Shown one piece after another: positions 37,743 to 48,660 of a DNA stretch of 64,000 nt. Below the pieces are notes generated by a model. The model was not told the origin of the DNA and did not search any database. It worked only from the letters and a program-made list of their open reading frames with translations. This DNA comes from Lates calcarifer. Taxonomy: Eukaryota; Chordata; Actinopteri; Centropomidae. Location of the stretch: the NCBI RefSeq assembly GCF_001640805.2, contig NC_066835.1, forward strand, positions 7,062,227 to 7,126,226. The letters are read 5' to 3'. The translations under genes were made by a program, and so were the position numbers. Positions within the stretch are counted from its first letter, which is position 1. Every line of letters starts with the position of its first letter.

Positions 37743-38554
37743 GTGGTAATAATAAGCTGGTGCTGATTTTAAAAAAAAACATCAATTTAATGATAAATAT
37801 ATGGTCATCTATTGCTAATACATTAAAGTTTTGGAAATGGCAACAAGAAAAAAAGAATGGAAGGCTTAGTTTGAAATAACCTCCAATTTACAATATAGTG
37901 AACTACATTTACCCTCATCCATTCAATTTGAGTTTGAAACTGATTGACTGTATACTGTATATGGCTCTAAAAAAATTCCTATAATCTTAAAAGTGATGAT
38001 GATTCATAAGTGTCCAGAATCTTACTTTACTACTCACTATAGAGTAAAATACTGTGTGTCTGTTACATAAGGAGAAGTGAGTGGGTTAGAGGGGGAGTGA
38101 TTTTGTACACAGTTGTATTCAAGCTCTCTCTATATGTGTGTGTGGGGGTTAGGGTCAGAATGAACTATTATTATTATTACTCTGTATCATTTTAAAGTGG
38201 TTTGAAACCCTTAACTGCTGTTGTCTCACTTGCGTTTCTTCTTTCATTTATATTTAATGGCTCAAAAACAAACAAATGTAACTTAATAACAACAGACAAT
38301 TAACTCGCCATAAATTAATGTGTGCTAATTTGCCATAAATAATGTGTGTAACATCATTTATGCATGTTTGGAGAGCTATACAATCTTAACTTCACAGTTC
38401 TATAAACTAGAATAATGTGACTGAGTGTGGAAGTCTTGAAAGAGGTTTCTGACTTGGGAAGTTAATTTCTTTAGCACTTTGGCTTTCACTTGTTCCCAGG
38501 GACATGGAGACAAGTTTTTCATGGCCCATTGGCCTGATCTAATTTGGTGGAAGA
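37743..38554. other. No gene
   Basis: Very AT-rich; nothing recognised. Confidence 0.45.
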
Positions 38555-39440
38555 GAACCCTCTATGTCTAAATTTGTCACTGCGGCCACCAAGGTTGGCA
38601 CCGAAGGATGGATCACTGAGCAGCACCCCTGTCTCCCATATCAATTTCGAAGCAAACCCTAAAAATACACCCAATTATACAGAGAAGAAAGCGGCTGTTG
38701 TCGGTTTCTATATGTTCTGACCTCAAGGTGTCACCTGGATGAGACTGTGTCGAATATAGAATGTCCTAGCGGGCTGAAACACATGGGGAGACACTTGATT
38801 AAATGTCAACTGCTATACCGTACTGGACATCTCACTTATTGCATAATTCACATAAGAATCAAACATGTGAGTCATGTTGTTGGGGCTTAAATAAGCAGTC
38901 AATTATCCTTTAGCCTTTTTTCTTTTTAAGTCCACTACTATTAAATCAACTAGGAGCCTTGGGATTCATGCAAGAGCTCTGTCACTTCCTGCTCGCCATG
39001 AGACTATGCAAGCTGCATACTTCAAAAAATAAAGACCAATTATGTCGGCACCTCCAAGCACCAATGGATGCCCCATCCTCTCTTCTGTCATCTGACAGCC
39101 TTTCAGGGCTGTCAAATCCACCCACTAATCAGCTAATAACACCAACAATTGGTAATTAGGCATCCCCAGAGTAAGCAATTAATTATTGGTTCACAACGTG
39201 CCCCCCCTCCCCCCTTCCTGCTAATAGTTTGGTAAAAAGACAGCCCGCTTGATGTTATGTTTAATAGTCATAAACTTTTATTGCCTCTCAAACACGAAGA
39301 GTCAATTACGTAGGCGAGTGAAGATGCCTGCTACAGGCCCTGCTGGGGAGAGAGGTTGATTAAGGTTGTTAAAGGCCCTGCAGCTTTAAAGGGATGGATG
39401 GAGAATAAATAAACGCAGAGAGATAATTAAGGATTGGCAG
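38555..39440. promoter_or_regulatory. Candidate conserved non-coding cluster
   Basis: Three ordered, repeat-free pieces (38555-38840, 38990-39200, 39255-39440). Notable words are gtcatctgacagcctttc and gggctgtcaaatcc (MEIS/TGIF TGACAG), ccactaatcagctaataac, aattggtaattagg, aagcaattaattattgg, cttttattgcctctc, agtcaattacgtagg and gagataattaaggattgg. The density of TAAT/ATTA and TGACAG cores is high for a single stretch. No coding frame. This is the longest enhancer-like block in the window, by inference. Confidence 0.35.
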
Positions 39441-39975
39441 AAAACAACAAGCTTCATTCTCTCTCTCTCCTTTCCCTCCTTTTTTCAGTCTCTCCATCAC
39501 TGTCTTTTTGATATCTTGATACCACACATTCTCTTTCTCTCTTCCCTTCTCATGATTTACTGTTGTTATTGACTTTCTTTTTGCTTCTTCCATATGATTG
39601 AGCTGAACCCCTTCATCTGTTTGGAGTTTACTGGCTGTTGCTAATGGTCTGGTTGATGACTACATTACAGCACCATTTCTCTTCTTTACATTTTTATGGA
39701 CTTGTTTCACAAGTTCAGAAACTCTATACCTCATGATTCCCAGGATTACGCCCACAAGGGAAAAACTTTATCATTTATCAGTTTTGCTTTTACATCTGTT
39801 ATTTAATTGTCCTTTTAGCTCCAGTCCAGTCTGTGTTCATACTGTCTTATTACAAGAAGTGCTAAAATGAAGTCATATTGTCTGACATGTTCACTGGCCA
39901 GTTTTGTGATATCATCACGCATCGTCAACACTACACAGATCCACTTTGGGGAAATCAAACTGTGGCTCATTTGAA
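39441..39975. other. No gene
   Basis: CT-rich (39465-39560) then AT-rich single-copy sequence. Confidence 0.45.
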
Positions 39976-40085
39976 TCAGAATCAGAATCCTTTATCAATC
40001 CCTTGTGGGAAATTGTTGCATTGCAGTGCTCCATTTCACAAGTACAGATAAATAAAGAGGAATAAAGTAACATAACAAAAGATAA
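39976..40085. mobile_element. LINE/SINE 3'-tail-like fragment
   Basis: gaatcagaatcagaatcctt, ttgtgggaaattgttgcattg and ataaataaagaggaataaag are the hallmark words of a 3' tail shared by many teleost non-LTR elements (cagaatca...ctttattgatccc...ggaaattg). Only the tail is present. Confidence 0.65.
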
Positions 40086-40809
40086 ATAAAATAGTGATGA
40101 AACCCAATCCTCAAGAAATAAGAAAGAAATATACCCCTTCAAAATGGACACTGTGTAAATTGCTTATTTATTTTATCAGGCAGAGGTGTTATCACATAAT
40201 ATAACATCATATGTAATGATCAAATCCAAGCTCATATTGATTGGGAGGTTGGGAGCTTTTTTACATTTCAGTCAGCAGATGATGTAATTGTAATTTGGTT
40301 TTTGAGTTCATGGTAAAATCACATATTTAGTATAATGAAATCTGTCATAAACCACAAGCTAACATCACCGATGGCTCAGAAGCAGACAGCTTTCAAAGGC
40401 GTTTTCAAACCTGCGCTATTTTGTCTGGTTGAGTTGGACTCTGGTTTGCTTTCCCCCTCAGTGCAATTCGTGTGGGCAGATCTGAAGTCAGCAATCATGC
40501 TTGAGTGCAGAGTTGATTGACAGCTTTCACACCAGCCCCAACAAACTGTCCTAATGGGCAAACACATCGCAGTTTGATTGAACTGAACCAAACAGGTTAG
40601 GTGAGAAAGGCTCCTTACACCCAAATGTACTCACTTTGTCAGGTACTTTTCACCTCTGATTAATGTAAAAATGACTGATGTGAACCATTTAAAACACAAA
40701 ATCAGTGATATTATTTTTTTTACGTTTACGTTTTTTTTATGTTACACCAGTGAAATTTTCTATTTCTGTGTAAATCACAGTCTTAAAAGTGACAAGCTAC
40801 TTATTACTA
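40086..40809. other. No gene
   Basis: Overlapping frames on both strands at 40335-40624 lack motifs. Nothing recognised. Confidence 0.45.
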
Positions 40810-40817
40810 CTTTATAA
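40810..40817. repeat. Left 8-bp target-site duplication
   Basis: CTTTATAA, identical to 41792-41799, immediately outside the TIRs of the hAT-like element. Confidence 0.92.
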
Positions 40818-41791
40818 TAGGGGTGTAACGACACATTGATCTACATTGATTCAGTGACCAACAATTCAGTAGTATCGATCTAAAATGAAAACATTGATCG
40901 CTCATCATACATATTGTGACATTCCTCACCAAGGAAGCACAGAGACATCAGCTGGTTTCATCACAACTTTTGTTAAGCGCAAGGCTGCTGTTGGCCCCTG
41001 TGTAGCCAACACTGACAAAAAAATAACAAAAAAATATCCCAAACTACCTACGTCGACTCACTTTCAGCCCTTTTCTGTGCAAAGACCCAAAGACCGTCTC
41101 CATACCTGGCTCCCAGCCGATCACAGGCAACTGACGTGATAGACAGGCCTCACTGCGTCTAAGTTGGCAACATTTCATTAACCTTGGAATAACAGTACTA
41201 TACAGTCTAAAAAGCTTTTCTTTGCTAATCCAACATAACATATTATTATATTACATATTATCACAGTTTGTCACAGTATTATAAGTATAATAAGTATATT
41301 GAAATTCCCCAGCACATCTTTCTCTGCCTGAGTGCGCACACCTCCAACTAAAATGTGAGCAGCGCCATGGCAAGCAGCTAGAAATAAGTTATGCATGCCG
41401 TGTTTAAGCCACTTCGACATAAAATACTCAGGTTTACACAATATCTCTCTTTAATGTATACAAATAGAAATATTATGTTCTTTTATTTTTCTTTTACGGA
41501 ATGTGAAAAATGTAAAGCTCAGTATATCAGAATGTGGCACTTTATAGTGAACGGGAGGTCTATTTTTATCAAAAGAGAAGGTTGTTTTTCATAGGTCTGG
41601 TTCAAACTCAGGAAAAAAATGTCAGATGATATATTAGTTGCTATTTGTGATTTGATATGAATGAAAGTGATTGTGTTAAATCAGCATATGATATCGTCTC
41701 ATATCGATCGCTGGCTCTTGAATCAAATCGTTGTTGTCCATTGAAACGATATAATATCGTATTGTGAGGAAACTTGTGATTTACACCCCTA
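40818..41791. mobile_element. 974-bp non-autonomous hAT-like transposon
   Basis: Terminal repeats are TAGGGGTGTAA at the left and its exact complement TTACACCCCTA at the right, bounded by perfect 8-bp duplications (CTTTATAA), the hAT signature. Subterminal sequence is rich in cgat words: left attgatctacattgattc and agtatcgatc; right catatcgatcgc, aaacgatataatatcgt. The interior has an 84-codon plus-strand frame (40885-41139) without a recognisable BED finger or hATC domain. It is therefore a deletion derivative or a MITE. The perfect duplications suggest it is relatively young. Confidence 0.9.
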
Positions 41792-41799
41792 CTTTATAA
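41792..41799. repeat. Right 8-bp target-site duplication
   Basis: CTTTATAA, identical to 40810-40817. Confidence 0.92.
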
Positions 41800-43559
41800 T
41801 GAAAAAAATAATAATCTAAGATCATCTAAGCAAATTAGCAAAATCCCAGATTCTTGTGTCATACCACTTCCCATCTGCCGAACCATTTTCTTCTTGGTGA
41901 CTCTTGATTCTTCAAATGCTGACTATGAAAAAAGTTTAAATCTCTTAATATAATTAGACGTTTTATTAAACAGCTTTCATCCAGCCTCTTAAAAGCAACA
42001 ACAGTGATTGGAATTGAACTCTATTGTCTCACCAGGACTGAAATTTGTCTTTGTCTCACCAATCAAGAGAATAAACTCAGTAAAAACAATAAAGATAACA
42101 CAATAAAAAAATTAAAAACTCAACATGCATCACAAATCATCAGCAGTGCGATATGTGTGGAAAAGTTGATATATCTTAATGAAATCTCAGTTCAGAGCTT
42201 TTTTTTTTTTTATTATATTAACTGTATTACACAAAACATCCCTTATATATCTCTTTGTTTACCAAAAGTGTTGTCTTGATGACATTAAACCAAATTCAAA
42301 GTTTAGCGTCACCAATAAAAGACAAAGCTTTTCTGCATGTAAGGCATCTTTTAGTTCAGCTACTATGATGATCAGATAATATAATATTGAGTCTGACTGA
42401 TGATACTGCATTTGATTTTCTCCTTTCATGGAGAACAGAATGCCACAAATTTATAGGATTTCATTTGCTTCCATCTAAATTTAAAGGGAGGAAAAAACAA
42501 ACAAATGTGCAATTGCTTTGAAAAGTTTGAAACTGGGAAATTATTTATGAAAAACCCCCGTACAGACCCTTTAAATCAGCGTAGTTGTGATTGAATGTAG
42601 CAGGACTCACAGTCAGTATTAACTGTTTAATCTTCTGCGCAGAATATGGTTTGGCTGTCACATCAGTTGACTTTTTGTGAAGCTGACGTCAGCCAAGGGA
42701 TCAGTCTTACTCATTTTTGAAATATTCTAGTATGTATTAAGCATTAAACCTTCAAATCGCTGCTTCCCCTTGGATATCCAATGGCAGAGGTGTTCTACAG
42801 CTATGGTTTGTGTGCAGTACAACTAGCAGAAACACACAGACACACACACACACACACACACACCTGACCTGTCCTGGTCATGGGTCAACTGTCTCTCTTG
42901 CTGCCTACTCTTGGGCCTTGTCGAGTGTTGCTGCACCTCCTCAGCACCACTAGTGGTGCGTGGCATTGCTGTGGCCTCTCCCCTGCACAGCCTCACCGTT
43001 GTTTGGACAGTGAGTTATCCACCTCCTCCATCACTCCCTGTCTCAGCAACTTAATGTTGTGTGGAGTTGTTGTGGCCTGCCTGGTCAGCCATTAATACTG
43101 ACACATTTCCGGGCAGCTGTCGAGAATTAAGAGATAGGAAAAGCAAAGAGGTGGAGAATGATTTCTCTAAATGATTTTGCTTTTGTTTTGAACCTGCAAC
43201 ATGAACAAAGTTTCACAAAGTTAAATTTCCATGTGTGCTTTTTGTAGTGGAGAATACTTTCCAAATCCCTGCTTTGAAGTCAACAGTACAGATGTATGCA
43301 CATGCAAATTCATGTGTGTCTGTTTCTGTCTCTGTTAAGTTTGTTTTTTTCTTCCAGTGTACTTACTTTCAAAACATTTTTCTTCCTGGCAGTCTGCAGG
43401 CTGTAGAAACTCTTCTAGAGATTAGTCCTGTGAGTTTCGTGATGCTTTTGTTGCCTTCAGCCTTTTTCTCCCCTGCAGAAGGTGCTATTTGAGCTTTTCT
43501 TACTTTTGTTGCAGGGTATTACTTTCCATATTGCATCAAAGTTCATCTAATTTGTTGTC
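41800..43559. other. No gene; CA array inside
   Basis: Very AT-rich to about 42560 with a T-run at about 42200-42210, then single-copy sequence. A CA array lies at 42841-42862. No coding evidence. Confidence 0.45.
42841..42862. repeat. (CA)n microsatellite
   Basis: Eleven perfect CA units, with imperfect CA from 42831. Confidence 0.95.
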
Positions 43560-43900
43560 CCAATTTCGCTCGCAGCCGTCGGTCAATCATCGGGGAAATG
43601 TTTCAGGAGAGCTCTAAACATGAGAGAGGAAATGAGCCGCGACAGATGTGCCCAAAAAACACACCATGGGAGATGGAGGCGAACGAGACAAAGGCAGAAA
43701 TCAGGTAGAAAGGATGAGAGAGAGCAGGAACTGAGACAGAGAGGAAGAGAGGAGAAGGCAGGTGAGCTATGAGTGCGCTGACCTTCCCTCTCTCGCTGTC
43801 AGAATAAAATAAACCCAGCAGCCTCTGCCCCTCTAGCTAGATCAGACTGCCAGTCCATCAGCTGTCCCATTAACATGTCAGAACAAACTAAACAAAAAAA
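43560..43900. promoter_or_regulatory. Candidate conserved non-coding block
   Basis: CpG-containing ordered sequence (cgcagccgtcggtcaatc, aatgagccgcgacagatg, gaggcgaacgagac) with an adjacent GA-rich stretch (43700-43760). No frame of note. Inference only. Confidence 0.25.
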
Positions 43901-45555
43901 CACAAAGCGCCAGCGAGCTTAGAGGACGGATGGATGGATGCCTGAGCTCGGAGGAGGACTGGCTTGCATGGCCGTGTAGTGAGAGATGTACTGCTGAGCA
44001 TTGTGGATCTGTCATCAGTCATTTCTCTCTGTCTCGCTTTCTTTTCCCCTCTCTGTCTGCAAACAATGGCACAGCCATGCACCGGCACCCACAAGCCAAA
44101 CACAGAGAGGTTAGAAGGGATTCTAGCTTTCTGCATGCCTGGAATGTGATTCAGGATTTATGAGGAGGTGTCTCCTGAAATATTATTCGAATCTTGCGTC
44201 TTGTAGTCAGCACAACATTGAAGTGGGTCACATTTTGTGATCTTATAAGCAGCCCCTAAATTATCCTCCAGCACTCTTTTCCCCAACTCATCTGCAGTTC
44301 ACAAGGTGCAGGAGAAGACGGAGGGAGGCAGCCGGGCTCAATGACTGAGCCTCTGCATGCCAGGATGCAGATTGTCTATTTGTTTATATGTTTGGACTTT
44401 TAATCTTGTCAAGTGGGTTATAGAGCACAGCTGTCGGTATACAAAACCAGTGGGGTGGCTGATCTAATACATTGAGCTCTTTTTACCTCCCTGCATGCCC
44501 CCCACTCTTTTACCTCTGTCTGCTTGTCTGCTTCTGCAGCACAGATGGATCTACAGTGGCTCCTTGTGGAGCTCGGAGGTACTGTGCTGAGGGCTCAGGG
44601 ATGCAGTAGATGTGTGAAATCCTTGACCTAGTTCTTCTTCTTCCTCTTGCGTACATTGCATGTCTCTTGCTAATCAAACCAGTGTTTGGAAAACTGGTAG
44701 ACCTTTCTCAAAATGAATAGCGGATGAAGGAGGCTAGAGCAGCCTCCTCGGTTTGACAGATTAGCCCAGATCCATCGATTCTGAGTAAGAGAACAGAGCA
44801 GCAGGCTGGCACTGAGCACAACTGCTTTCATGGATTCTGGCAACTGGGTGAGGGTTACGTCATATGAGAAAAACTCTAGCATACTGCGCTGTAGATGTGG
44901 AAAATAGGAGATTTGAAAAAAAAAAAATCTGTCCAGAAGGACTCTTCTCTTGTAAGGAGGCCTTCATGAAACAAGTACTGGAGACACCAGGTTTTCTTGT
45001 GTTGAATTCCTTCTCTCTGGGACAGCTGTGGGAGATGTATTGTTCACATAGTAAATCCATGGTGAATGCAGTCCTGAGGAGAGATTTCTTTTACTCACAT
45101 ACAGTATTGATTAAGTAAGTATACGGGTGAAATTCTTGCACAGAACATTAGATCCCTTTAGGCATAAAGTAAGTAAAGCTTTTCCTACATTCTAGGGAGA
45201 GAGGGCACAGCAAGCCATCGTGTTTCTGGAGCTCAGAAGCACTTGGCTCTCTTCATTTTCTCCTCTTCCCTCTATCTCTGCTGGCCAGAGGTGGTCTGGG
45301 GAATTCTGTGCTGCCTGGTGGAAGGCACACATCACACAGCTTGAGAATTATTTAACTGGACAAACATAAGGTCTTTGTTTATGCTCTGGGTATTTGGCTG
45401 AATGTTTGTACTCAGGTTTACCTCAGTCTGACTTGTGTTATCTTACCTGTTTTTGTCTTTTCAGTGGCTTTTCCCTTTTTTTAATCCATATCTCTTCTTC
45501 TTGAGTCAGGATTTAGAAACTTTGTGGCTCAGTGCATCCACAGACCATCATTTGT
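43901..45555. other. No gene
   Basis: Ordinary single-copy sequence. Frames at 43888-44163 and 44670-45118 overlap on both strands and lack motifs. Confidence 0.45.
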
Positions 45556-45650
45556 TAAAGGAATAGTTCATCATTTGGGAAATATGCTGATATACTCTCT
45601 TGCCAAGAGTCTAATGAAGCATTTGATACCACTCTCATATCTGTTTAATA
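45556..45650 (+). repeat. 5' part of the AAAGGAATAGTT repeat
   Basis: taaaggaatagttcatcatt, ctcttgccaagagtctaatg and gataccactctcatatctg align in order with the repeat at 947-1204. The rest of this copy is separated from it by the LINE fragment and resumes in the left inverted arm. Confidence 0.6.
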
Positions 45651-45699
45651 GATTTATTCTTTTATTCTGTAATTTTTTAATGCAAAAATGTGTTGTATA

Positions 45700-45870
45700 T
45701 TACTGTAAACCAAAGAATGGTCATAGACTTTGGGAAGCCTAGATCACGCTTCCGTTCAGTCCAGATCGAGGGGGTGGATACTGAGGTTGTGGGCAGCCAC
45801 AGGTACCTCGGGCTGGTGCTGGATGACAAGCTGGATTGGTCCAACAACACCGACCACCTCTACAGAAAGG
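45700..45870 (+). mobile_element. L2-type LINE reverse transcriptase, left piece
   Basis: The plus-strand frame reads NQRMVIDFGKPRSRF, then EGVDTEVVGSHRYLGLVLDD and KLDWSNNTDHLYRK. This is the segment just after the catalytic core of an L2/Rex-like ORF2 (usual form: MVIDFR..., YLGV.LDDKLDW..N). It ends abruptly at YRK, where the left inverted arm begins. The catalytic YADD region and everything upstream are absent (5' truncation, typical of LINEs). Confidence 0.85.
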
Positions 45871-46286
45871 ATTTAGTTTAGCATAAAACTGAAACTGAAA
45901 CTGAAAACAGGGGAACCAGCTAACCTAGCTCCAAAGGTAACAAAATCCACCCACCAGCAGCTGTAATCTCTCACCAATTACTGTGATGTATCTTGTTGGT
46001 TGCATCTGTACTACAACCAAGTTGTGAACACGTTGTTTTATAGCAGCAACTAACAATTATTTTTATTTCATTTCACACTGTATTGTTCTGTATTGTGTTG
46101 GATAGATTGCTACTAATTTTGCCGTACTTGCAATGACAGTAATGGAATTTTGAATCTTTTTTTCTCAATTAATCAATTAATTGATAAAATAAGATTCAAT
46201 TTGTTTGATTGTTTGGTCTGTAAAACAGTATAAAAAATGCCTTTCAAAGTCCCTGAAAGCCTGAGTAGACAATTTTGAATGTATTG
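45871..46286 (+). repeat. Repeat block inserted in the LINE frame, including left inverted arm
   Basis: 45873-46180 is the left arm of a long inverted repeat (partner 46682-46990). It contains agtttagcataaaactg and tccaaaggtaacaaaatcc (second half of the AAAGGAATAGTT repeat), a MITE start (agcagcaactaacaattatt) and a reverse-oriented tail containing tacttgcaatgacagtaatg. Positions 46181-46286 continue with MITE text (gattgtttggtctgtaaaac). The LINE reading frame resumes at about 46287. Confidence 0.85.
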
Positions 46287-46680
46287 CTTTTTCAGGCTCT
46301 ACTTCCTGAGGAGACTGCGTTCATTAAACATCTGCAGGAAACTCCTGTGGATGTTCTATCAGTCGGTGGTCACCGGCGTCCTCTTCTGTGCTGTGGAGTG
46401 CTGGGGAGGCAGCACGATGATGAGGGATTCCACCAGGCTGGACAAGCTGATCAGGCGGGTCGGCTCATGGACTCTTTGGCGACAGTGGCAGAGAAGAGAA
46501 CACTGAGCAAACTGCTGGCCATTCTGGACAATGCCAGCCATCTGCACACTGTCATCAGAGACCAGAGAAGCTTGTTCAGTGACAGGCTGCTGCTCCCGAG
46601 GTGCAACACCAATAGACTGAAGAAATCCTTTGTCCCTTGTGCTATCAAATTGTACAACTCCACAGTGGGTGCTGGGGGTG
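46287..46680 (+). mobile_element. L2-type LINE reverse transcriptase, right piece
   Basis: The frame resumes with RLYFLRRLRSLNICRK, MFYQSVVTGVLFCAVECWGG and DKLIRRVGS, the conserved C-terminal end of L2-type ORF2. A frameshift or small deletion follows near 46468-46475, after which another frame gives DSLATVAEKRTLSKLLAILD, RSLFSDRLLLPRC and SFVPCAIKLYNST. The two pieces at 45700 and 46287 join at YRK(G)/Q.RLYF, so they were one ORF before the insertion. The element is dead. Confidence 0.9.
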
Positions 46681-46681
46681 G

Positions 46682-47094
46682 TTAATTGATTAATTGAGAA
46701 AAAAAGATTCAAGATTCCATTACTGTCATTGCAAGTACAGCAAAATTAGTAGCAATCCATCCAACACAATACAGAACAATACAGTGTGAAATGAAATGAA
46801 AATAATTGTTAGTTGCTGCTATAAAAACAACGTGTTCACAACTTGGTTGTAGTACAGATGCAACCAACAAGATACATCACGGTAATTGGTGAGAGATTAC
46901 AGCTGCTGGTGGGTGGATTTTGTTACCTTTGGAGCTAGGTTAGCTGGTTCCCCTGTTTTCAGTTTCAGTTTCAGTTTTATGCTAAACTAATCTAACCAAC
47001 TTCTGGCTGTAGCTAGATATTTTCATATCACACACCTCCTCTAACTCCTGGCAAGAATCCAAACAAGGTTATTTCCCAACCTATTCTTTTCTAA
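46682..47094 (-). repeat. Right inverted arm plus 5' part of the same repeat
   Basis: Read on the minus strand from 47094, this is a complete copy of the composite repeat: agaaaagaataggttgggaa, gctacagccagaagttgg, tagtttagcataaaactg and onward to the LINE-tail/MITE text. Positions 46682-46990 are the reverse complement of 45873-46180 with five substitutions (all transitions) and one single-base length difference that I can count, about 98% identity. Confidence 0.88.
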
Positions 47095-47269
47095 GGAATC
47101 ATACTCTAGGTGCAGCTATATAATTTGCACTCACATCTTTAAAGGGGAAATGTCAGGTAAACCCATCCGACAGAGCATCTCTCTGACCACAAGAACAACC
47201 ATAACCCAATTCTTTATGTCACAGAGAACAAAAAGTATACATTAATAAATAAAAACTTGAAATGTAATT
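47095..47269. other. No gene
   Basis: Nothing recognised between the inverted repeat and the next ordered block. Confidence 0.4.
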
Positions 47270-47480
47270 TCAGCACACTGAAGATAAAACAGCCCCCTGA
47301 TATGGCGTTGGGAGGGGTCAAGGCAGTGTCACACGTGGCAGGGAGGTTGATGAAGGGCCCGCAGCTCTCTGACAACTTATTTTCAGTGGGTTTATCCGTC
47401 AACCATGTTGATTCCATTAGCTGGGACCTGACAGCAAGTGGCTGTGCTCCAAGCTCTATCAGTCTCACATCAGAAACTAG
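47270..47480. promoter_or_regulatory. Candidate conserved non-coding block
   Basis: Ordered, CpG-containing sequence: tgatatggcgttgggagg, gtcacacgtggcaggg (an E-box CACGTG), ttatccgtcaaccatg and ccattagctgggacctgac. No repeats. A 104-codon plus-strand frame across it has no motif. Inference only. Confidence 0.28.
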
Positions 47481-47688
47481 TGAGAGAAAGAGAGATGGAG
47501 AAATAGGGAGAAAGAGACAGAGAGAGGTAAATAATAATGGCTGGATCTTTTGTATGACTCCTCTTCTTTAATGCCTCCTCTCCTCCCCCACCAAGTGATA
47601 ACAGTTTAGAATAGCATTACATAGTCTGACATGGGCATCTAAAACAAGCATAAAATGGTCATAGTAGTAACAGTAGCTTAATGAGGTT

Positions 47689-47700
47689 GGGGGGGGGGGG
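47689..47700 (+). repeat. Poly-G tract (12 G)
   Basis: Uninterrupted run of G. Confidence 0.95.
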
Positions 47701-47789
47701 ATTCACTCATGAATATGGTGACAGTGACACTGAGAATAAAATTGACAAGGATGATGACAATGACCATTATGGCAGCATCAGAGACCAGC

Positions 47790-48400
47790 AGCATTATTTC
47801 ATCTCTGCGTGAAGTGGGTCAGAGCCCTAATGCCTTCTTTGTGAATGTGACAAGTGTAAAGCGACTGCCACTGCTGCCTTGTTATACCCGTTTCCCACGC
47901 ACAGCCACATAAATCTCCTGCTCATTTACTGCTCACACGATTGAAATTCAGTTCCCCCGGAAAACTGGTTTTAAAAAGACACTTCAGGTCTGGCAAGTTA
48001 TCAGATTAGGCAATACCCATCCCCATTTAGGCTGAGGTGAATTAGATCTGGGGAAAAGGGAATGGGGTCAGAGTGCCATATTTCATCTTTAAACCAAAGC
48101 TCATATTTTTTGTCTGAGACTTCTCACCGGTCCACTGTCCTCATGAAAGCATCTGGTGCTTGAATTTACTCCCAGGTCCGAAATTACCTTTCTCCGATGT
48201 CGCCTCCTTTTCCTGCCCTCAGTCCATCAACCTCGACTTGTTATTACAACTTTCCCTCAAAATGTGCCAGGGATGGATCTATCCAGTGTAATGATGATGG
48301 AAGTCACACTAAACAGGTCGCCGGTGTCTGTCACAGGCAGAGGGGCAGCTTCAACTATGAATAAGGCGCAAAATGACTGAGGTGAATGAAACATTACTCA
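47790..48400. promoter_or_regulatory. Candidate conserved non-coding block
   Basis: Long, repeat-free, balanced sequence with words such as cttgttatacccgtttccc, cccccggaaaactgg, ggcaagttatcagattagg (GATA), ggtgaattagatctgg and catctttaaaccaaagctc (TCF-like ctttaa/caaag). The ORFs inside (47709-47912, 48156-48380) have no motif. Inference only. Confidence 0.3.
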
Positions 48401-48499
48401 TTTGGGGGGTAATGAATTTGAACATGATTAAAAGTCCTTTATTCTGTTGAGCTCACACCCAAACAATCAAAGCTGGCAAGAACGGGCTCAAAGTCAGGG

Positions 48500-48660
48500 T
48501 TTGACAGAACAATTTGTATGATGCCTGAGAACTCATTAGCTTGAAAAAGCTAATTAAAGCTTTCTGAATGGTTCCTTGACCTGTGAAATCTGCAGGCCAG
48601 GCAACCGTGAGAGAAGACAGAACAAAGTAGAAATCTTGATTAAAACTCAATAGAAACTCA
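48500..48660. promoter_or_regulatory. Small candidate element with paired TAAT sites
   Basis: ATTAGCTT (48535-48542) and AAGCTAAT (48547-48554) form an inverted repeat around GAAA and run into taattaaag, giving paired homeodomain (LIM-type) sites. The flanks are ordered single-copy sequence (ggttccttgacctgtgaaat). Confidence 0.3.

Noticed and set aside
46359..46712. 117- and 70-codon minus-strand frames
   Set aside because: They are antisense to the well-supported plus-strand L2 reverse-transcriptase fragment.
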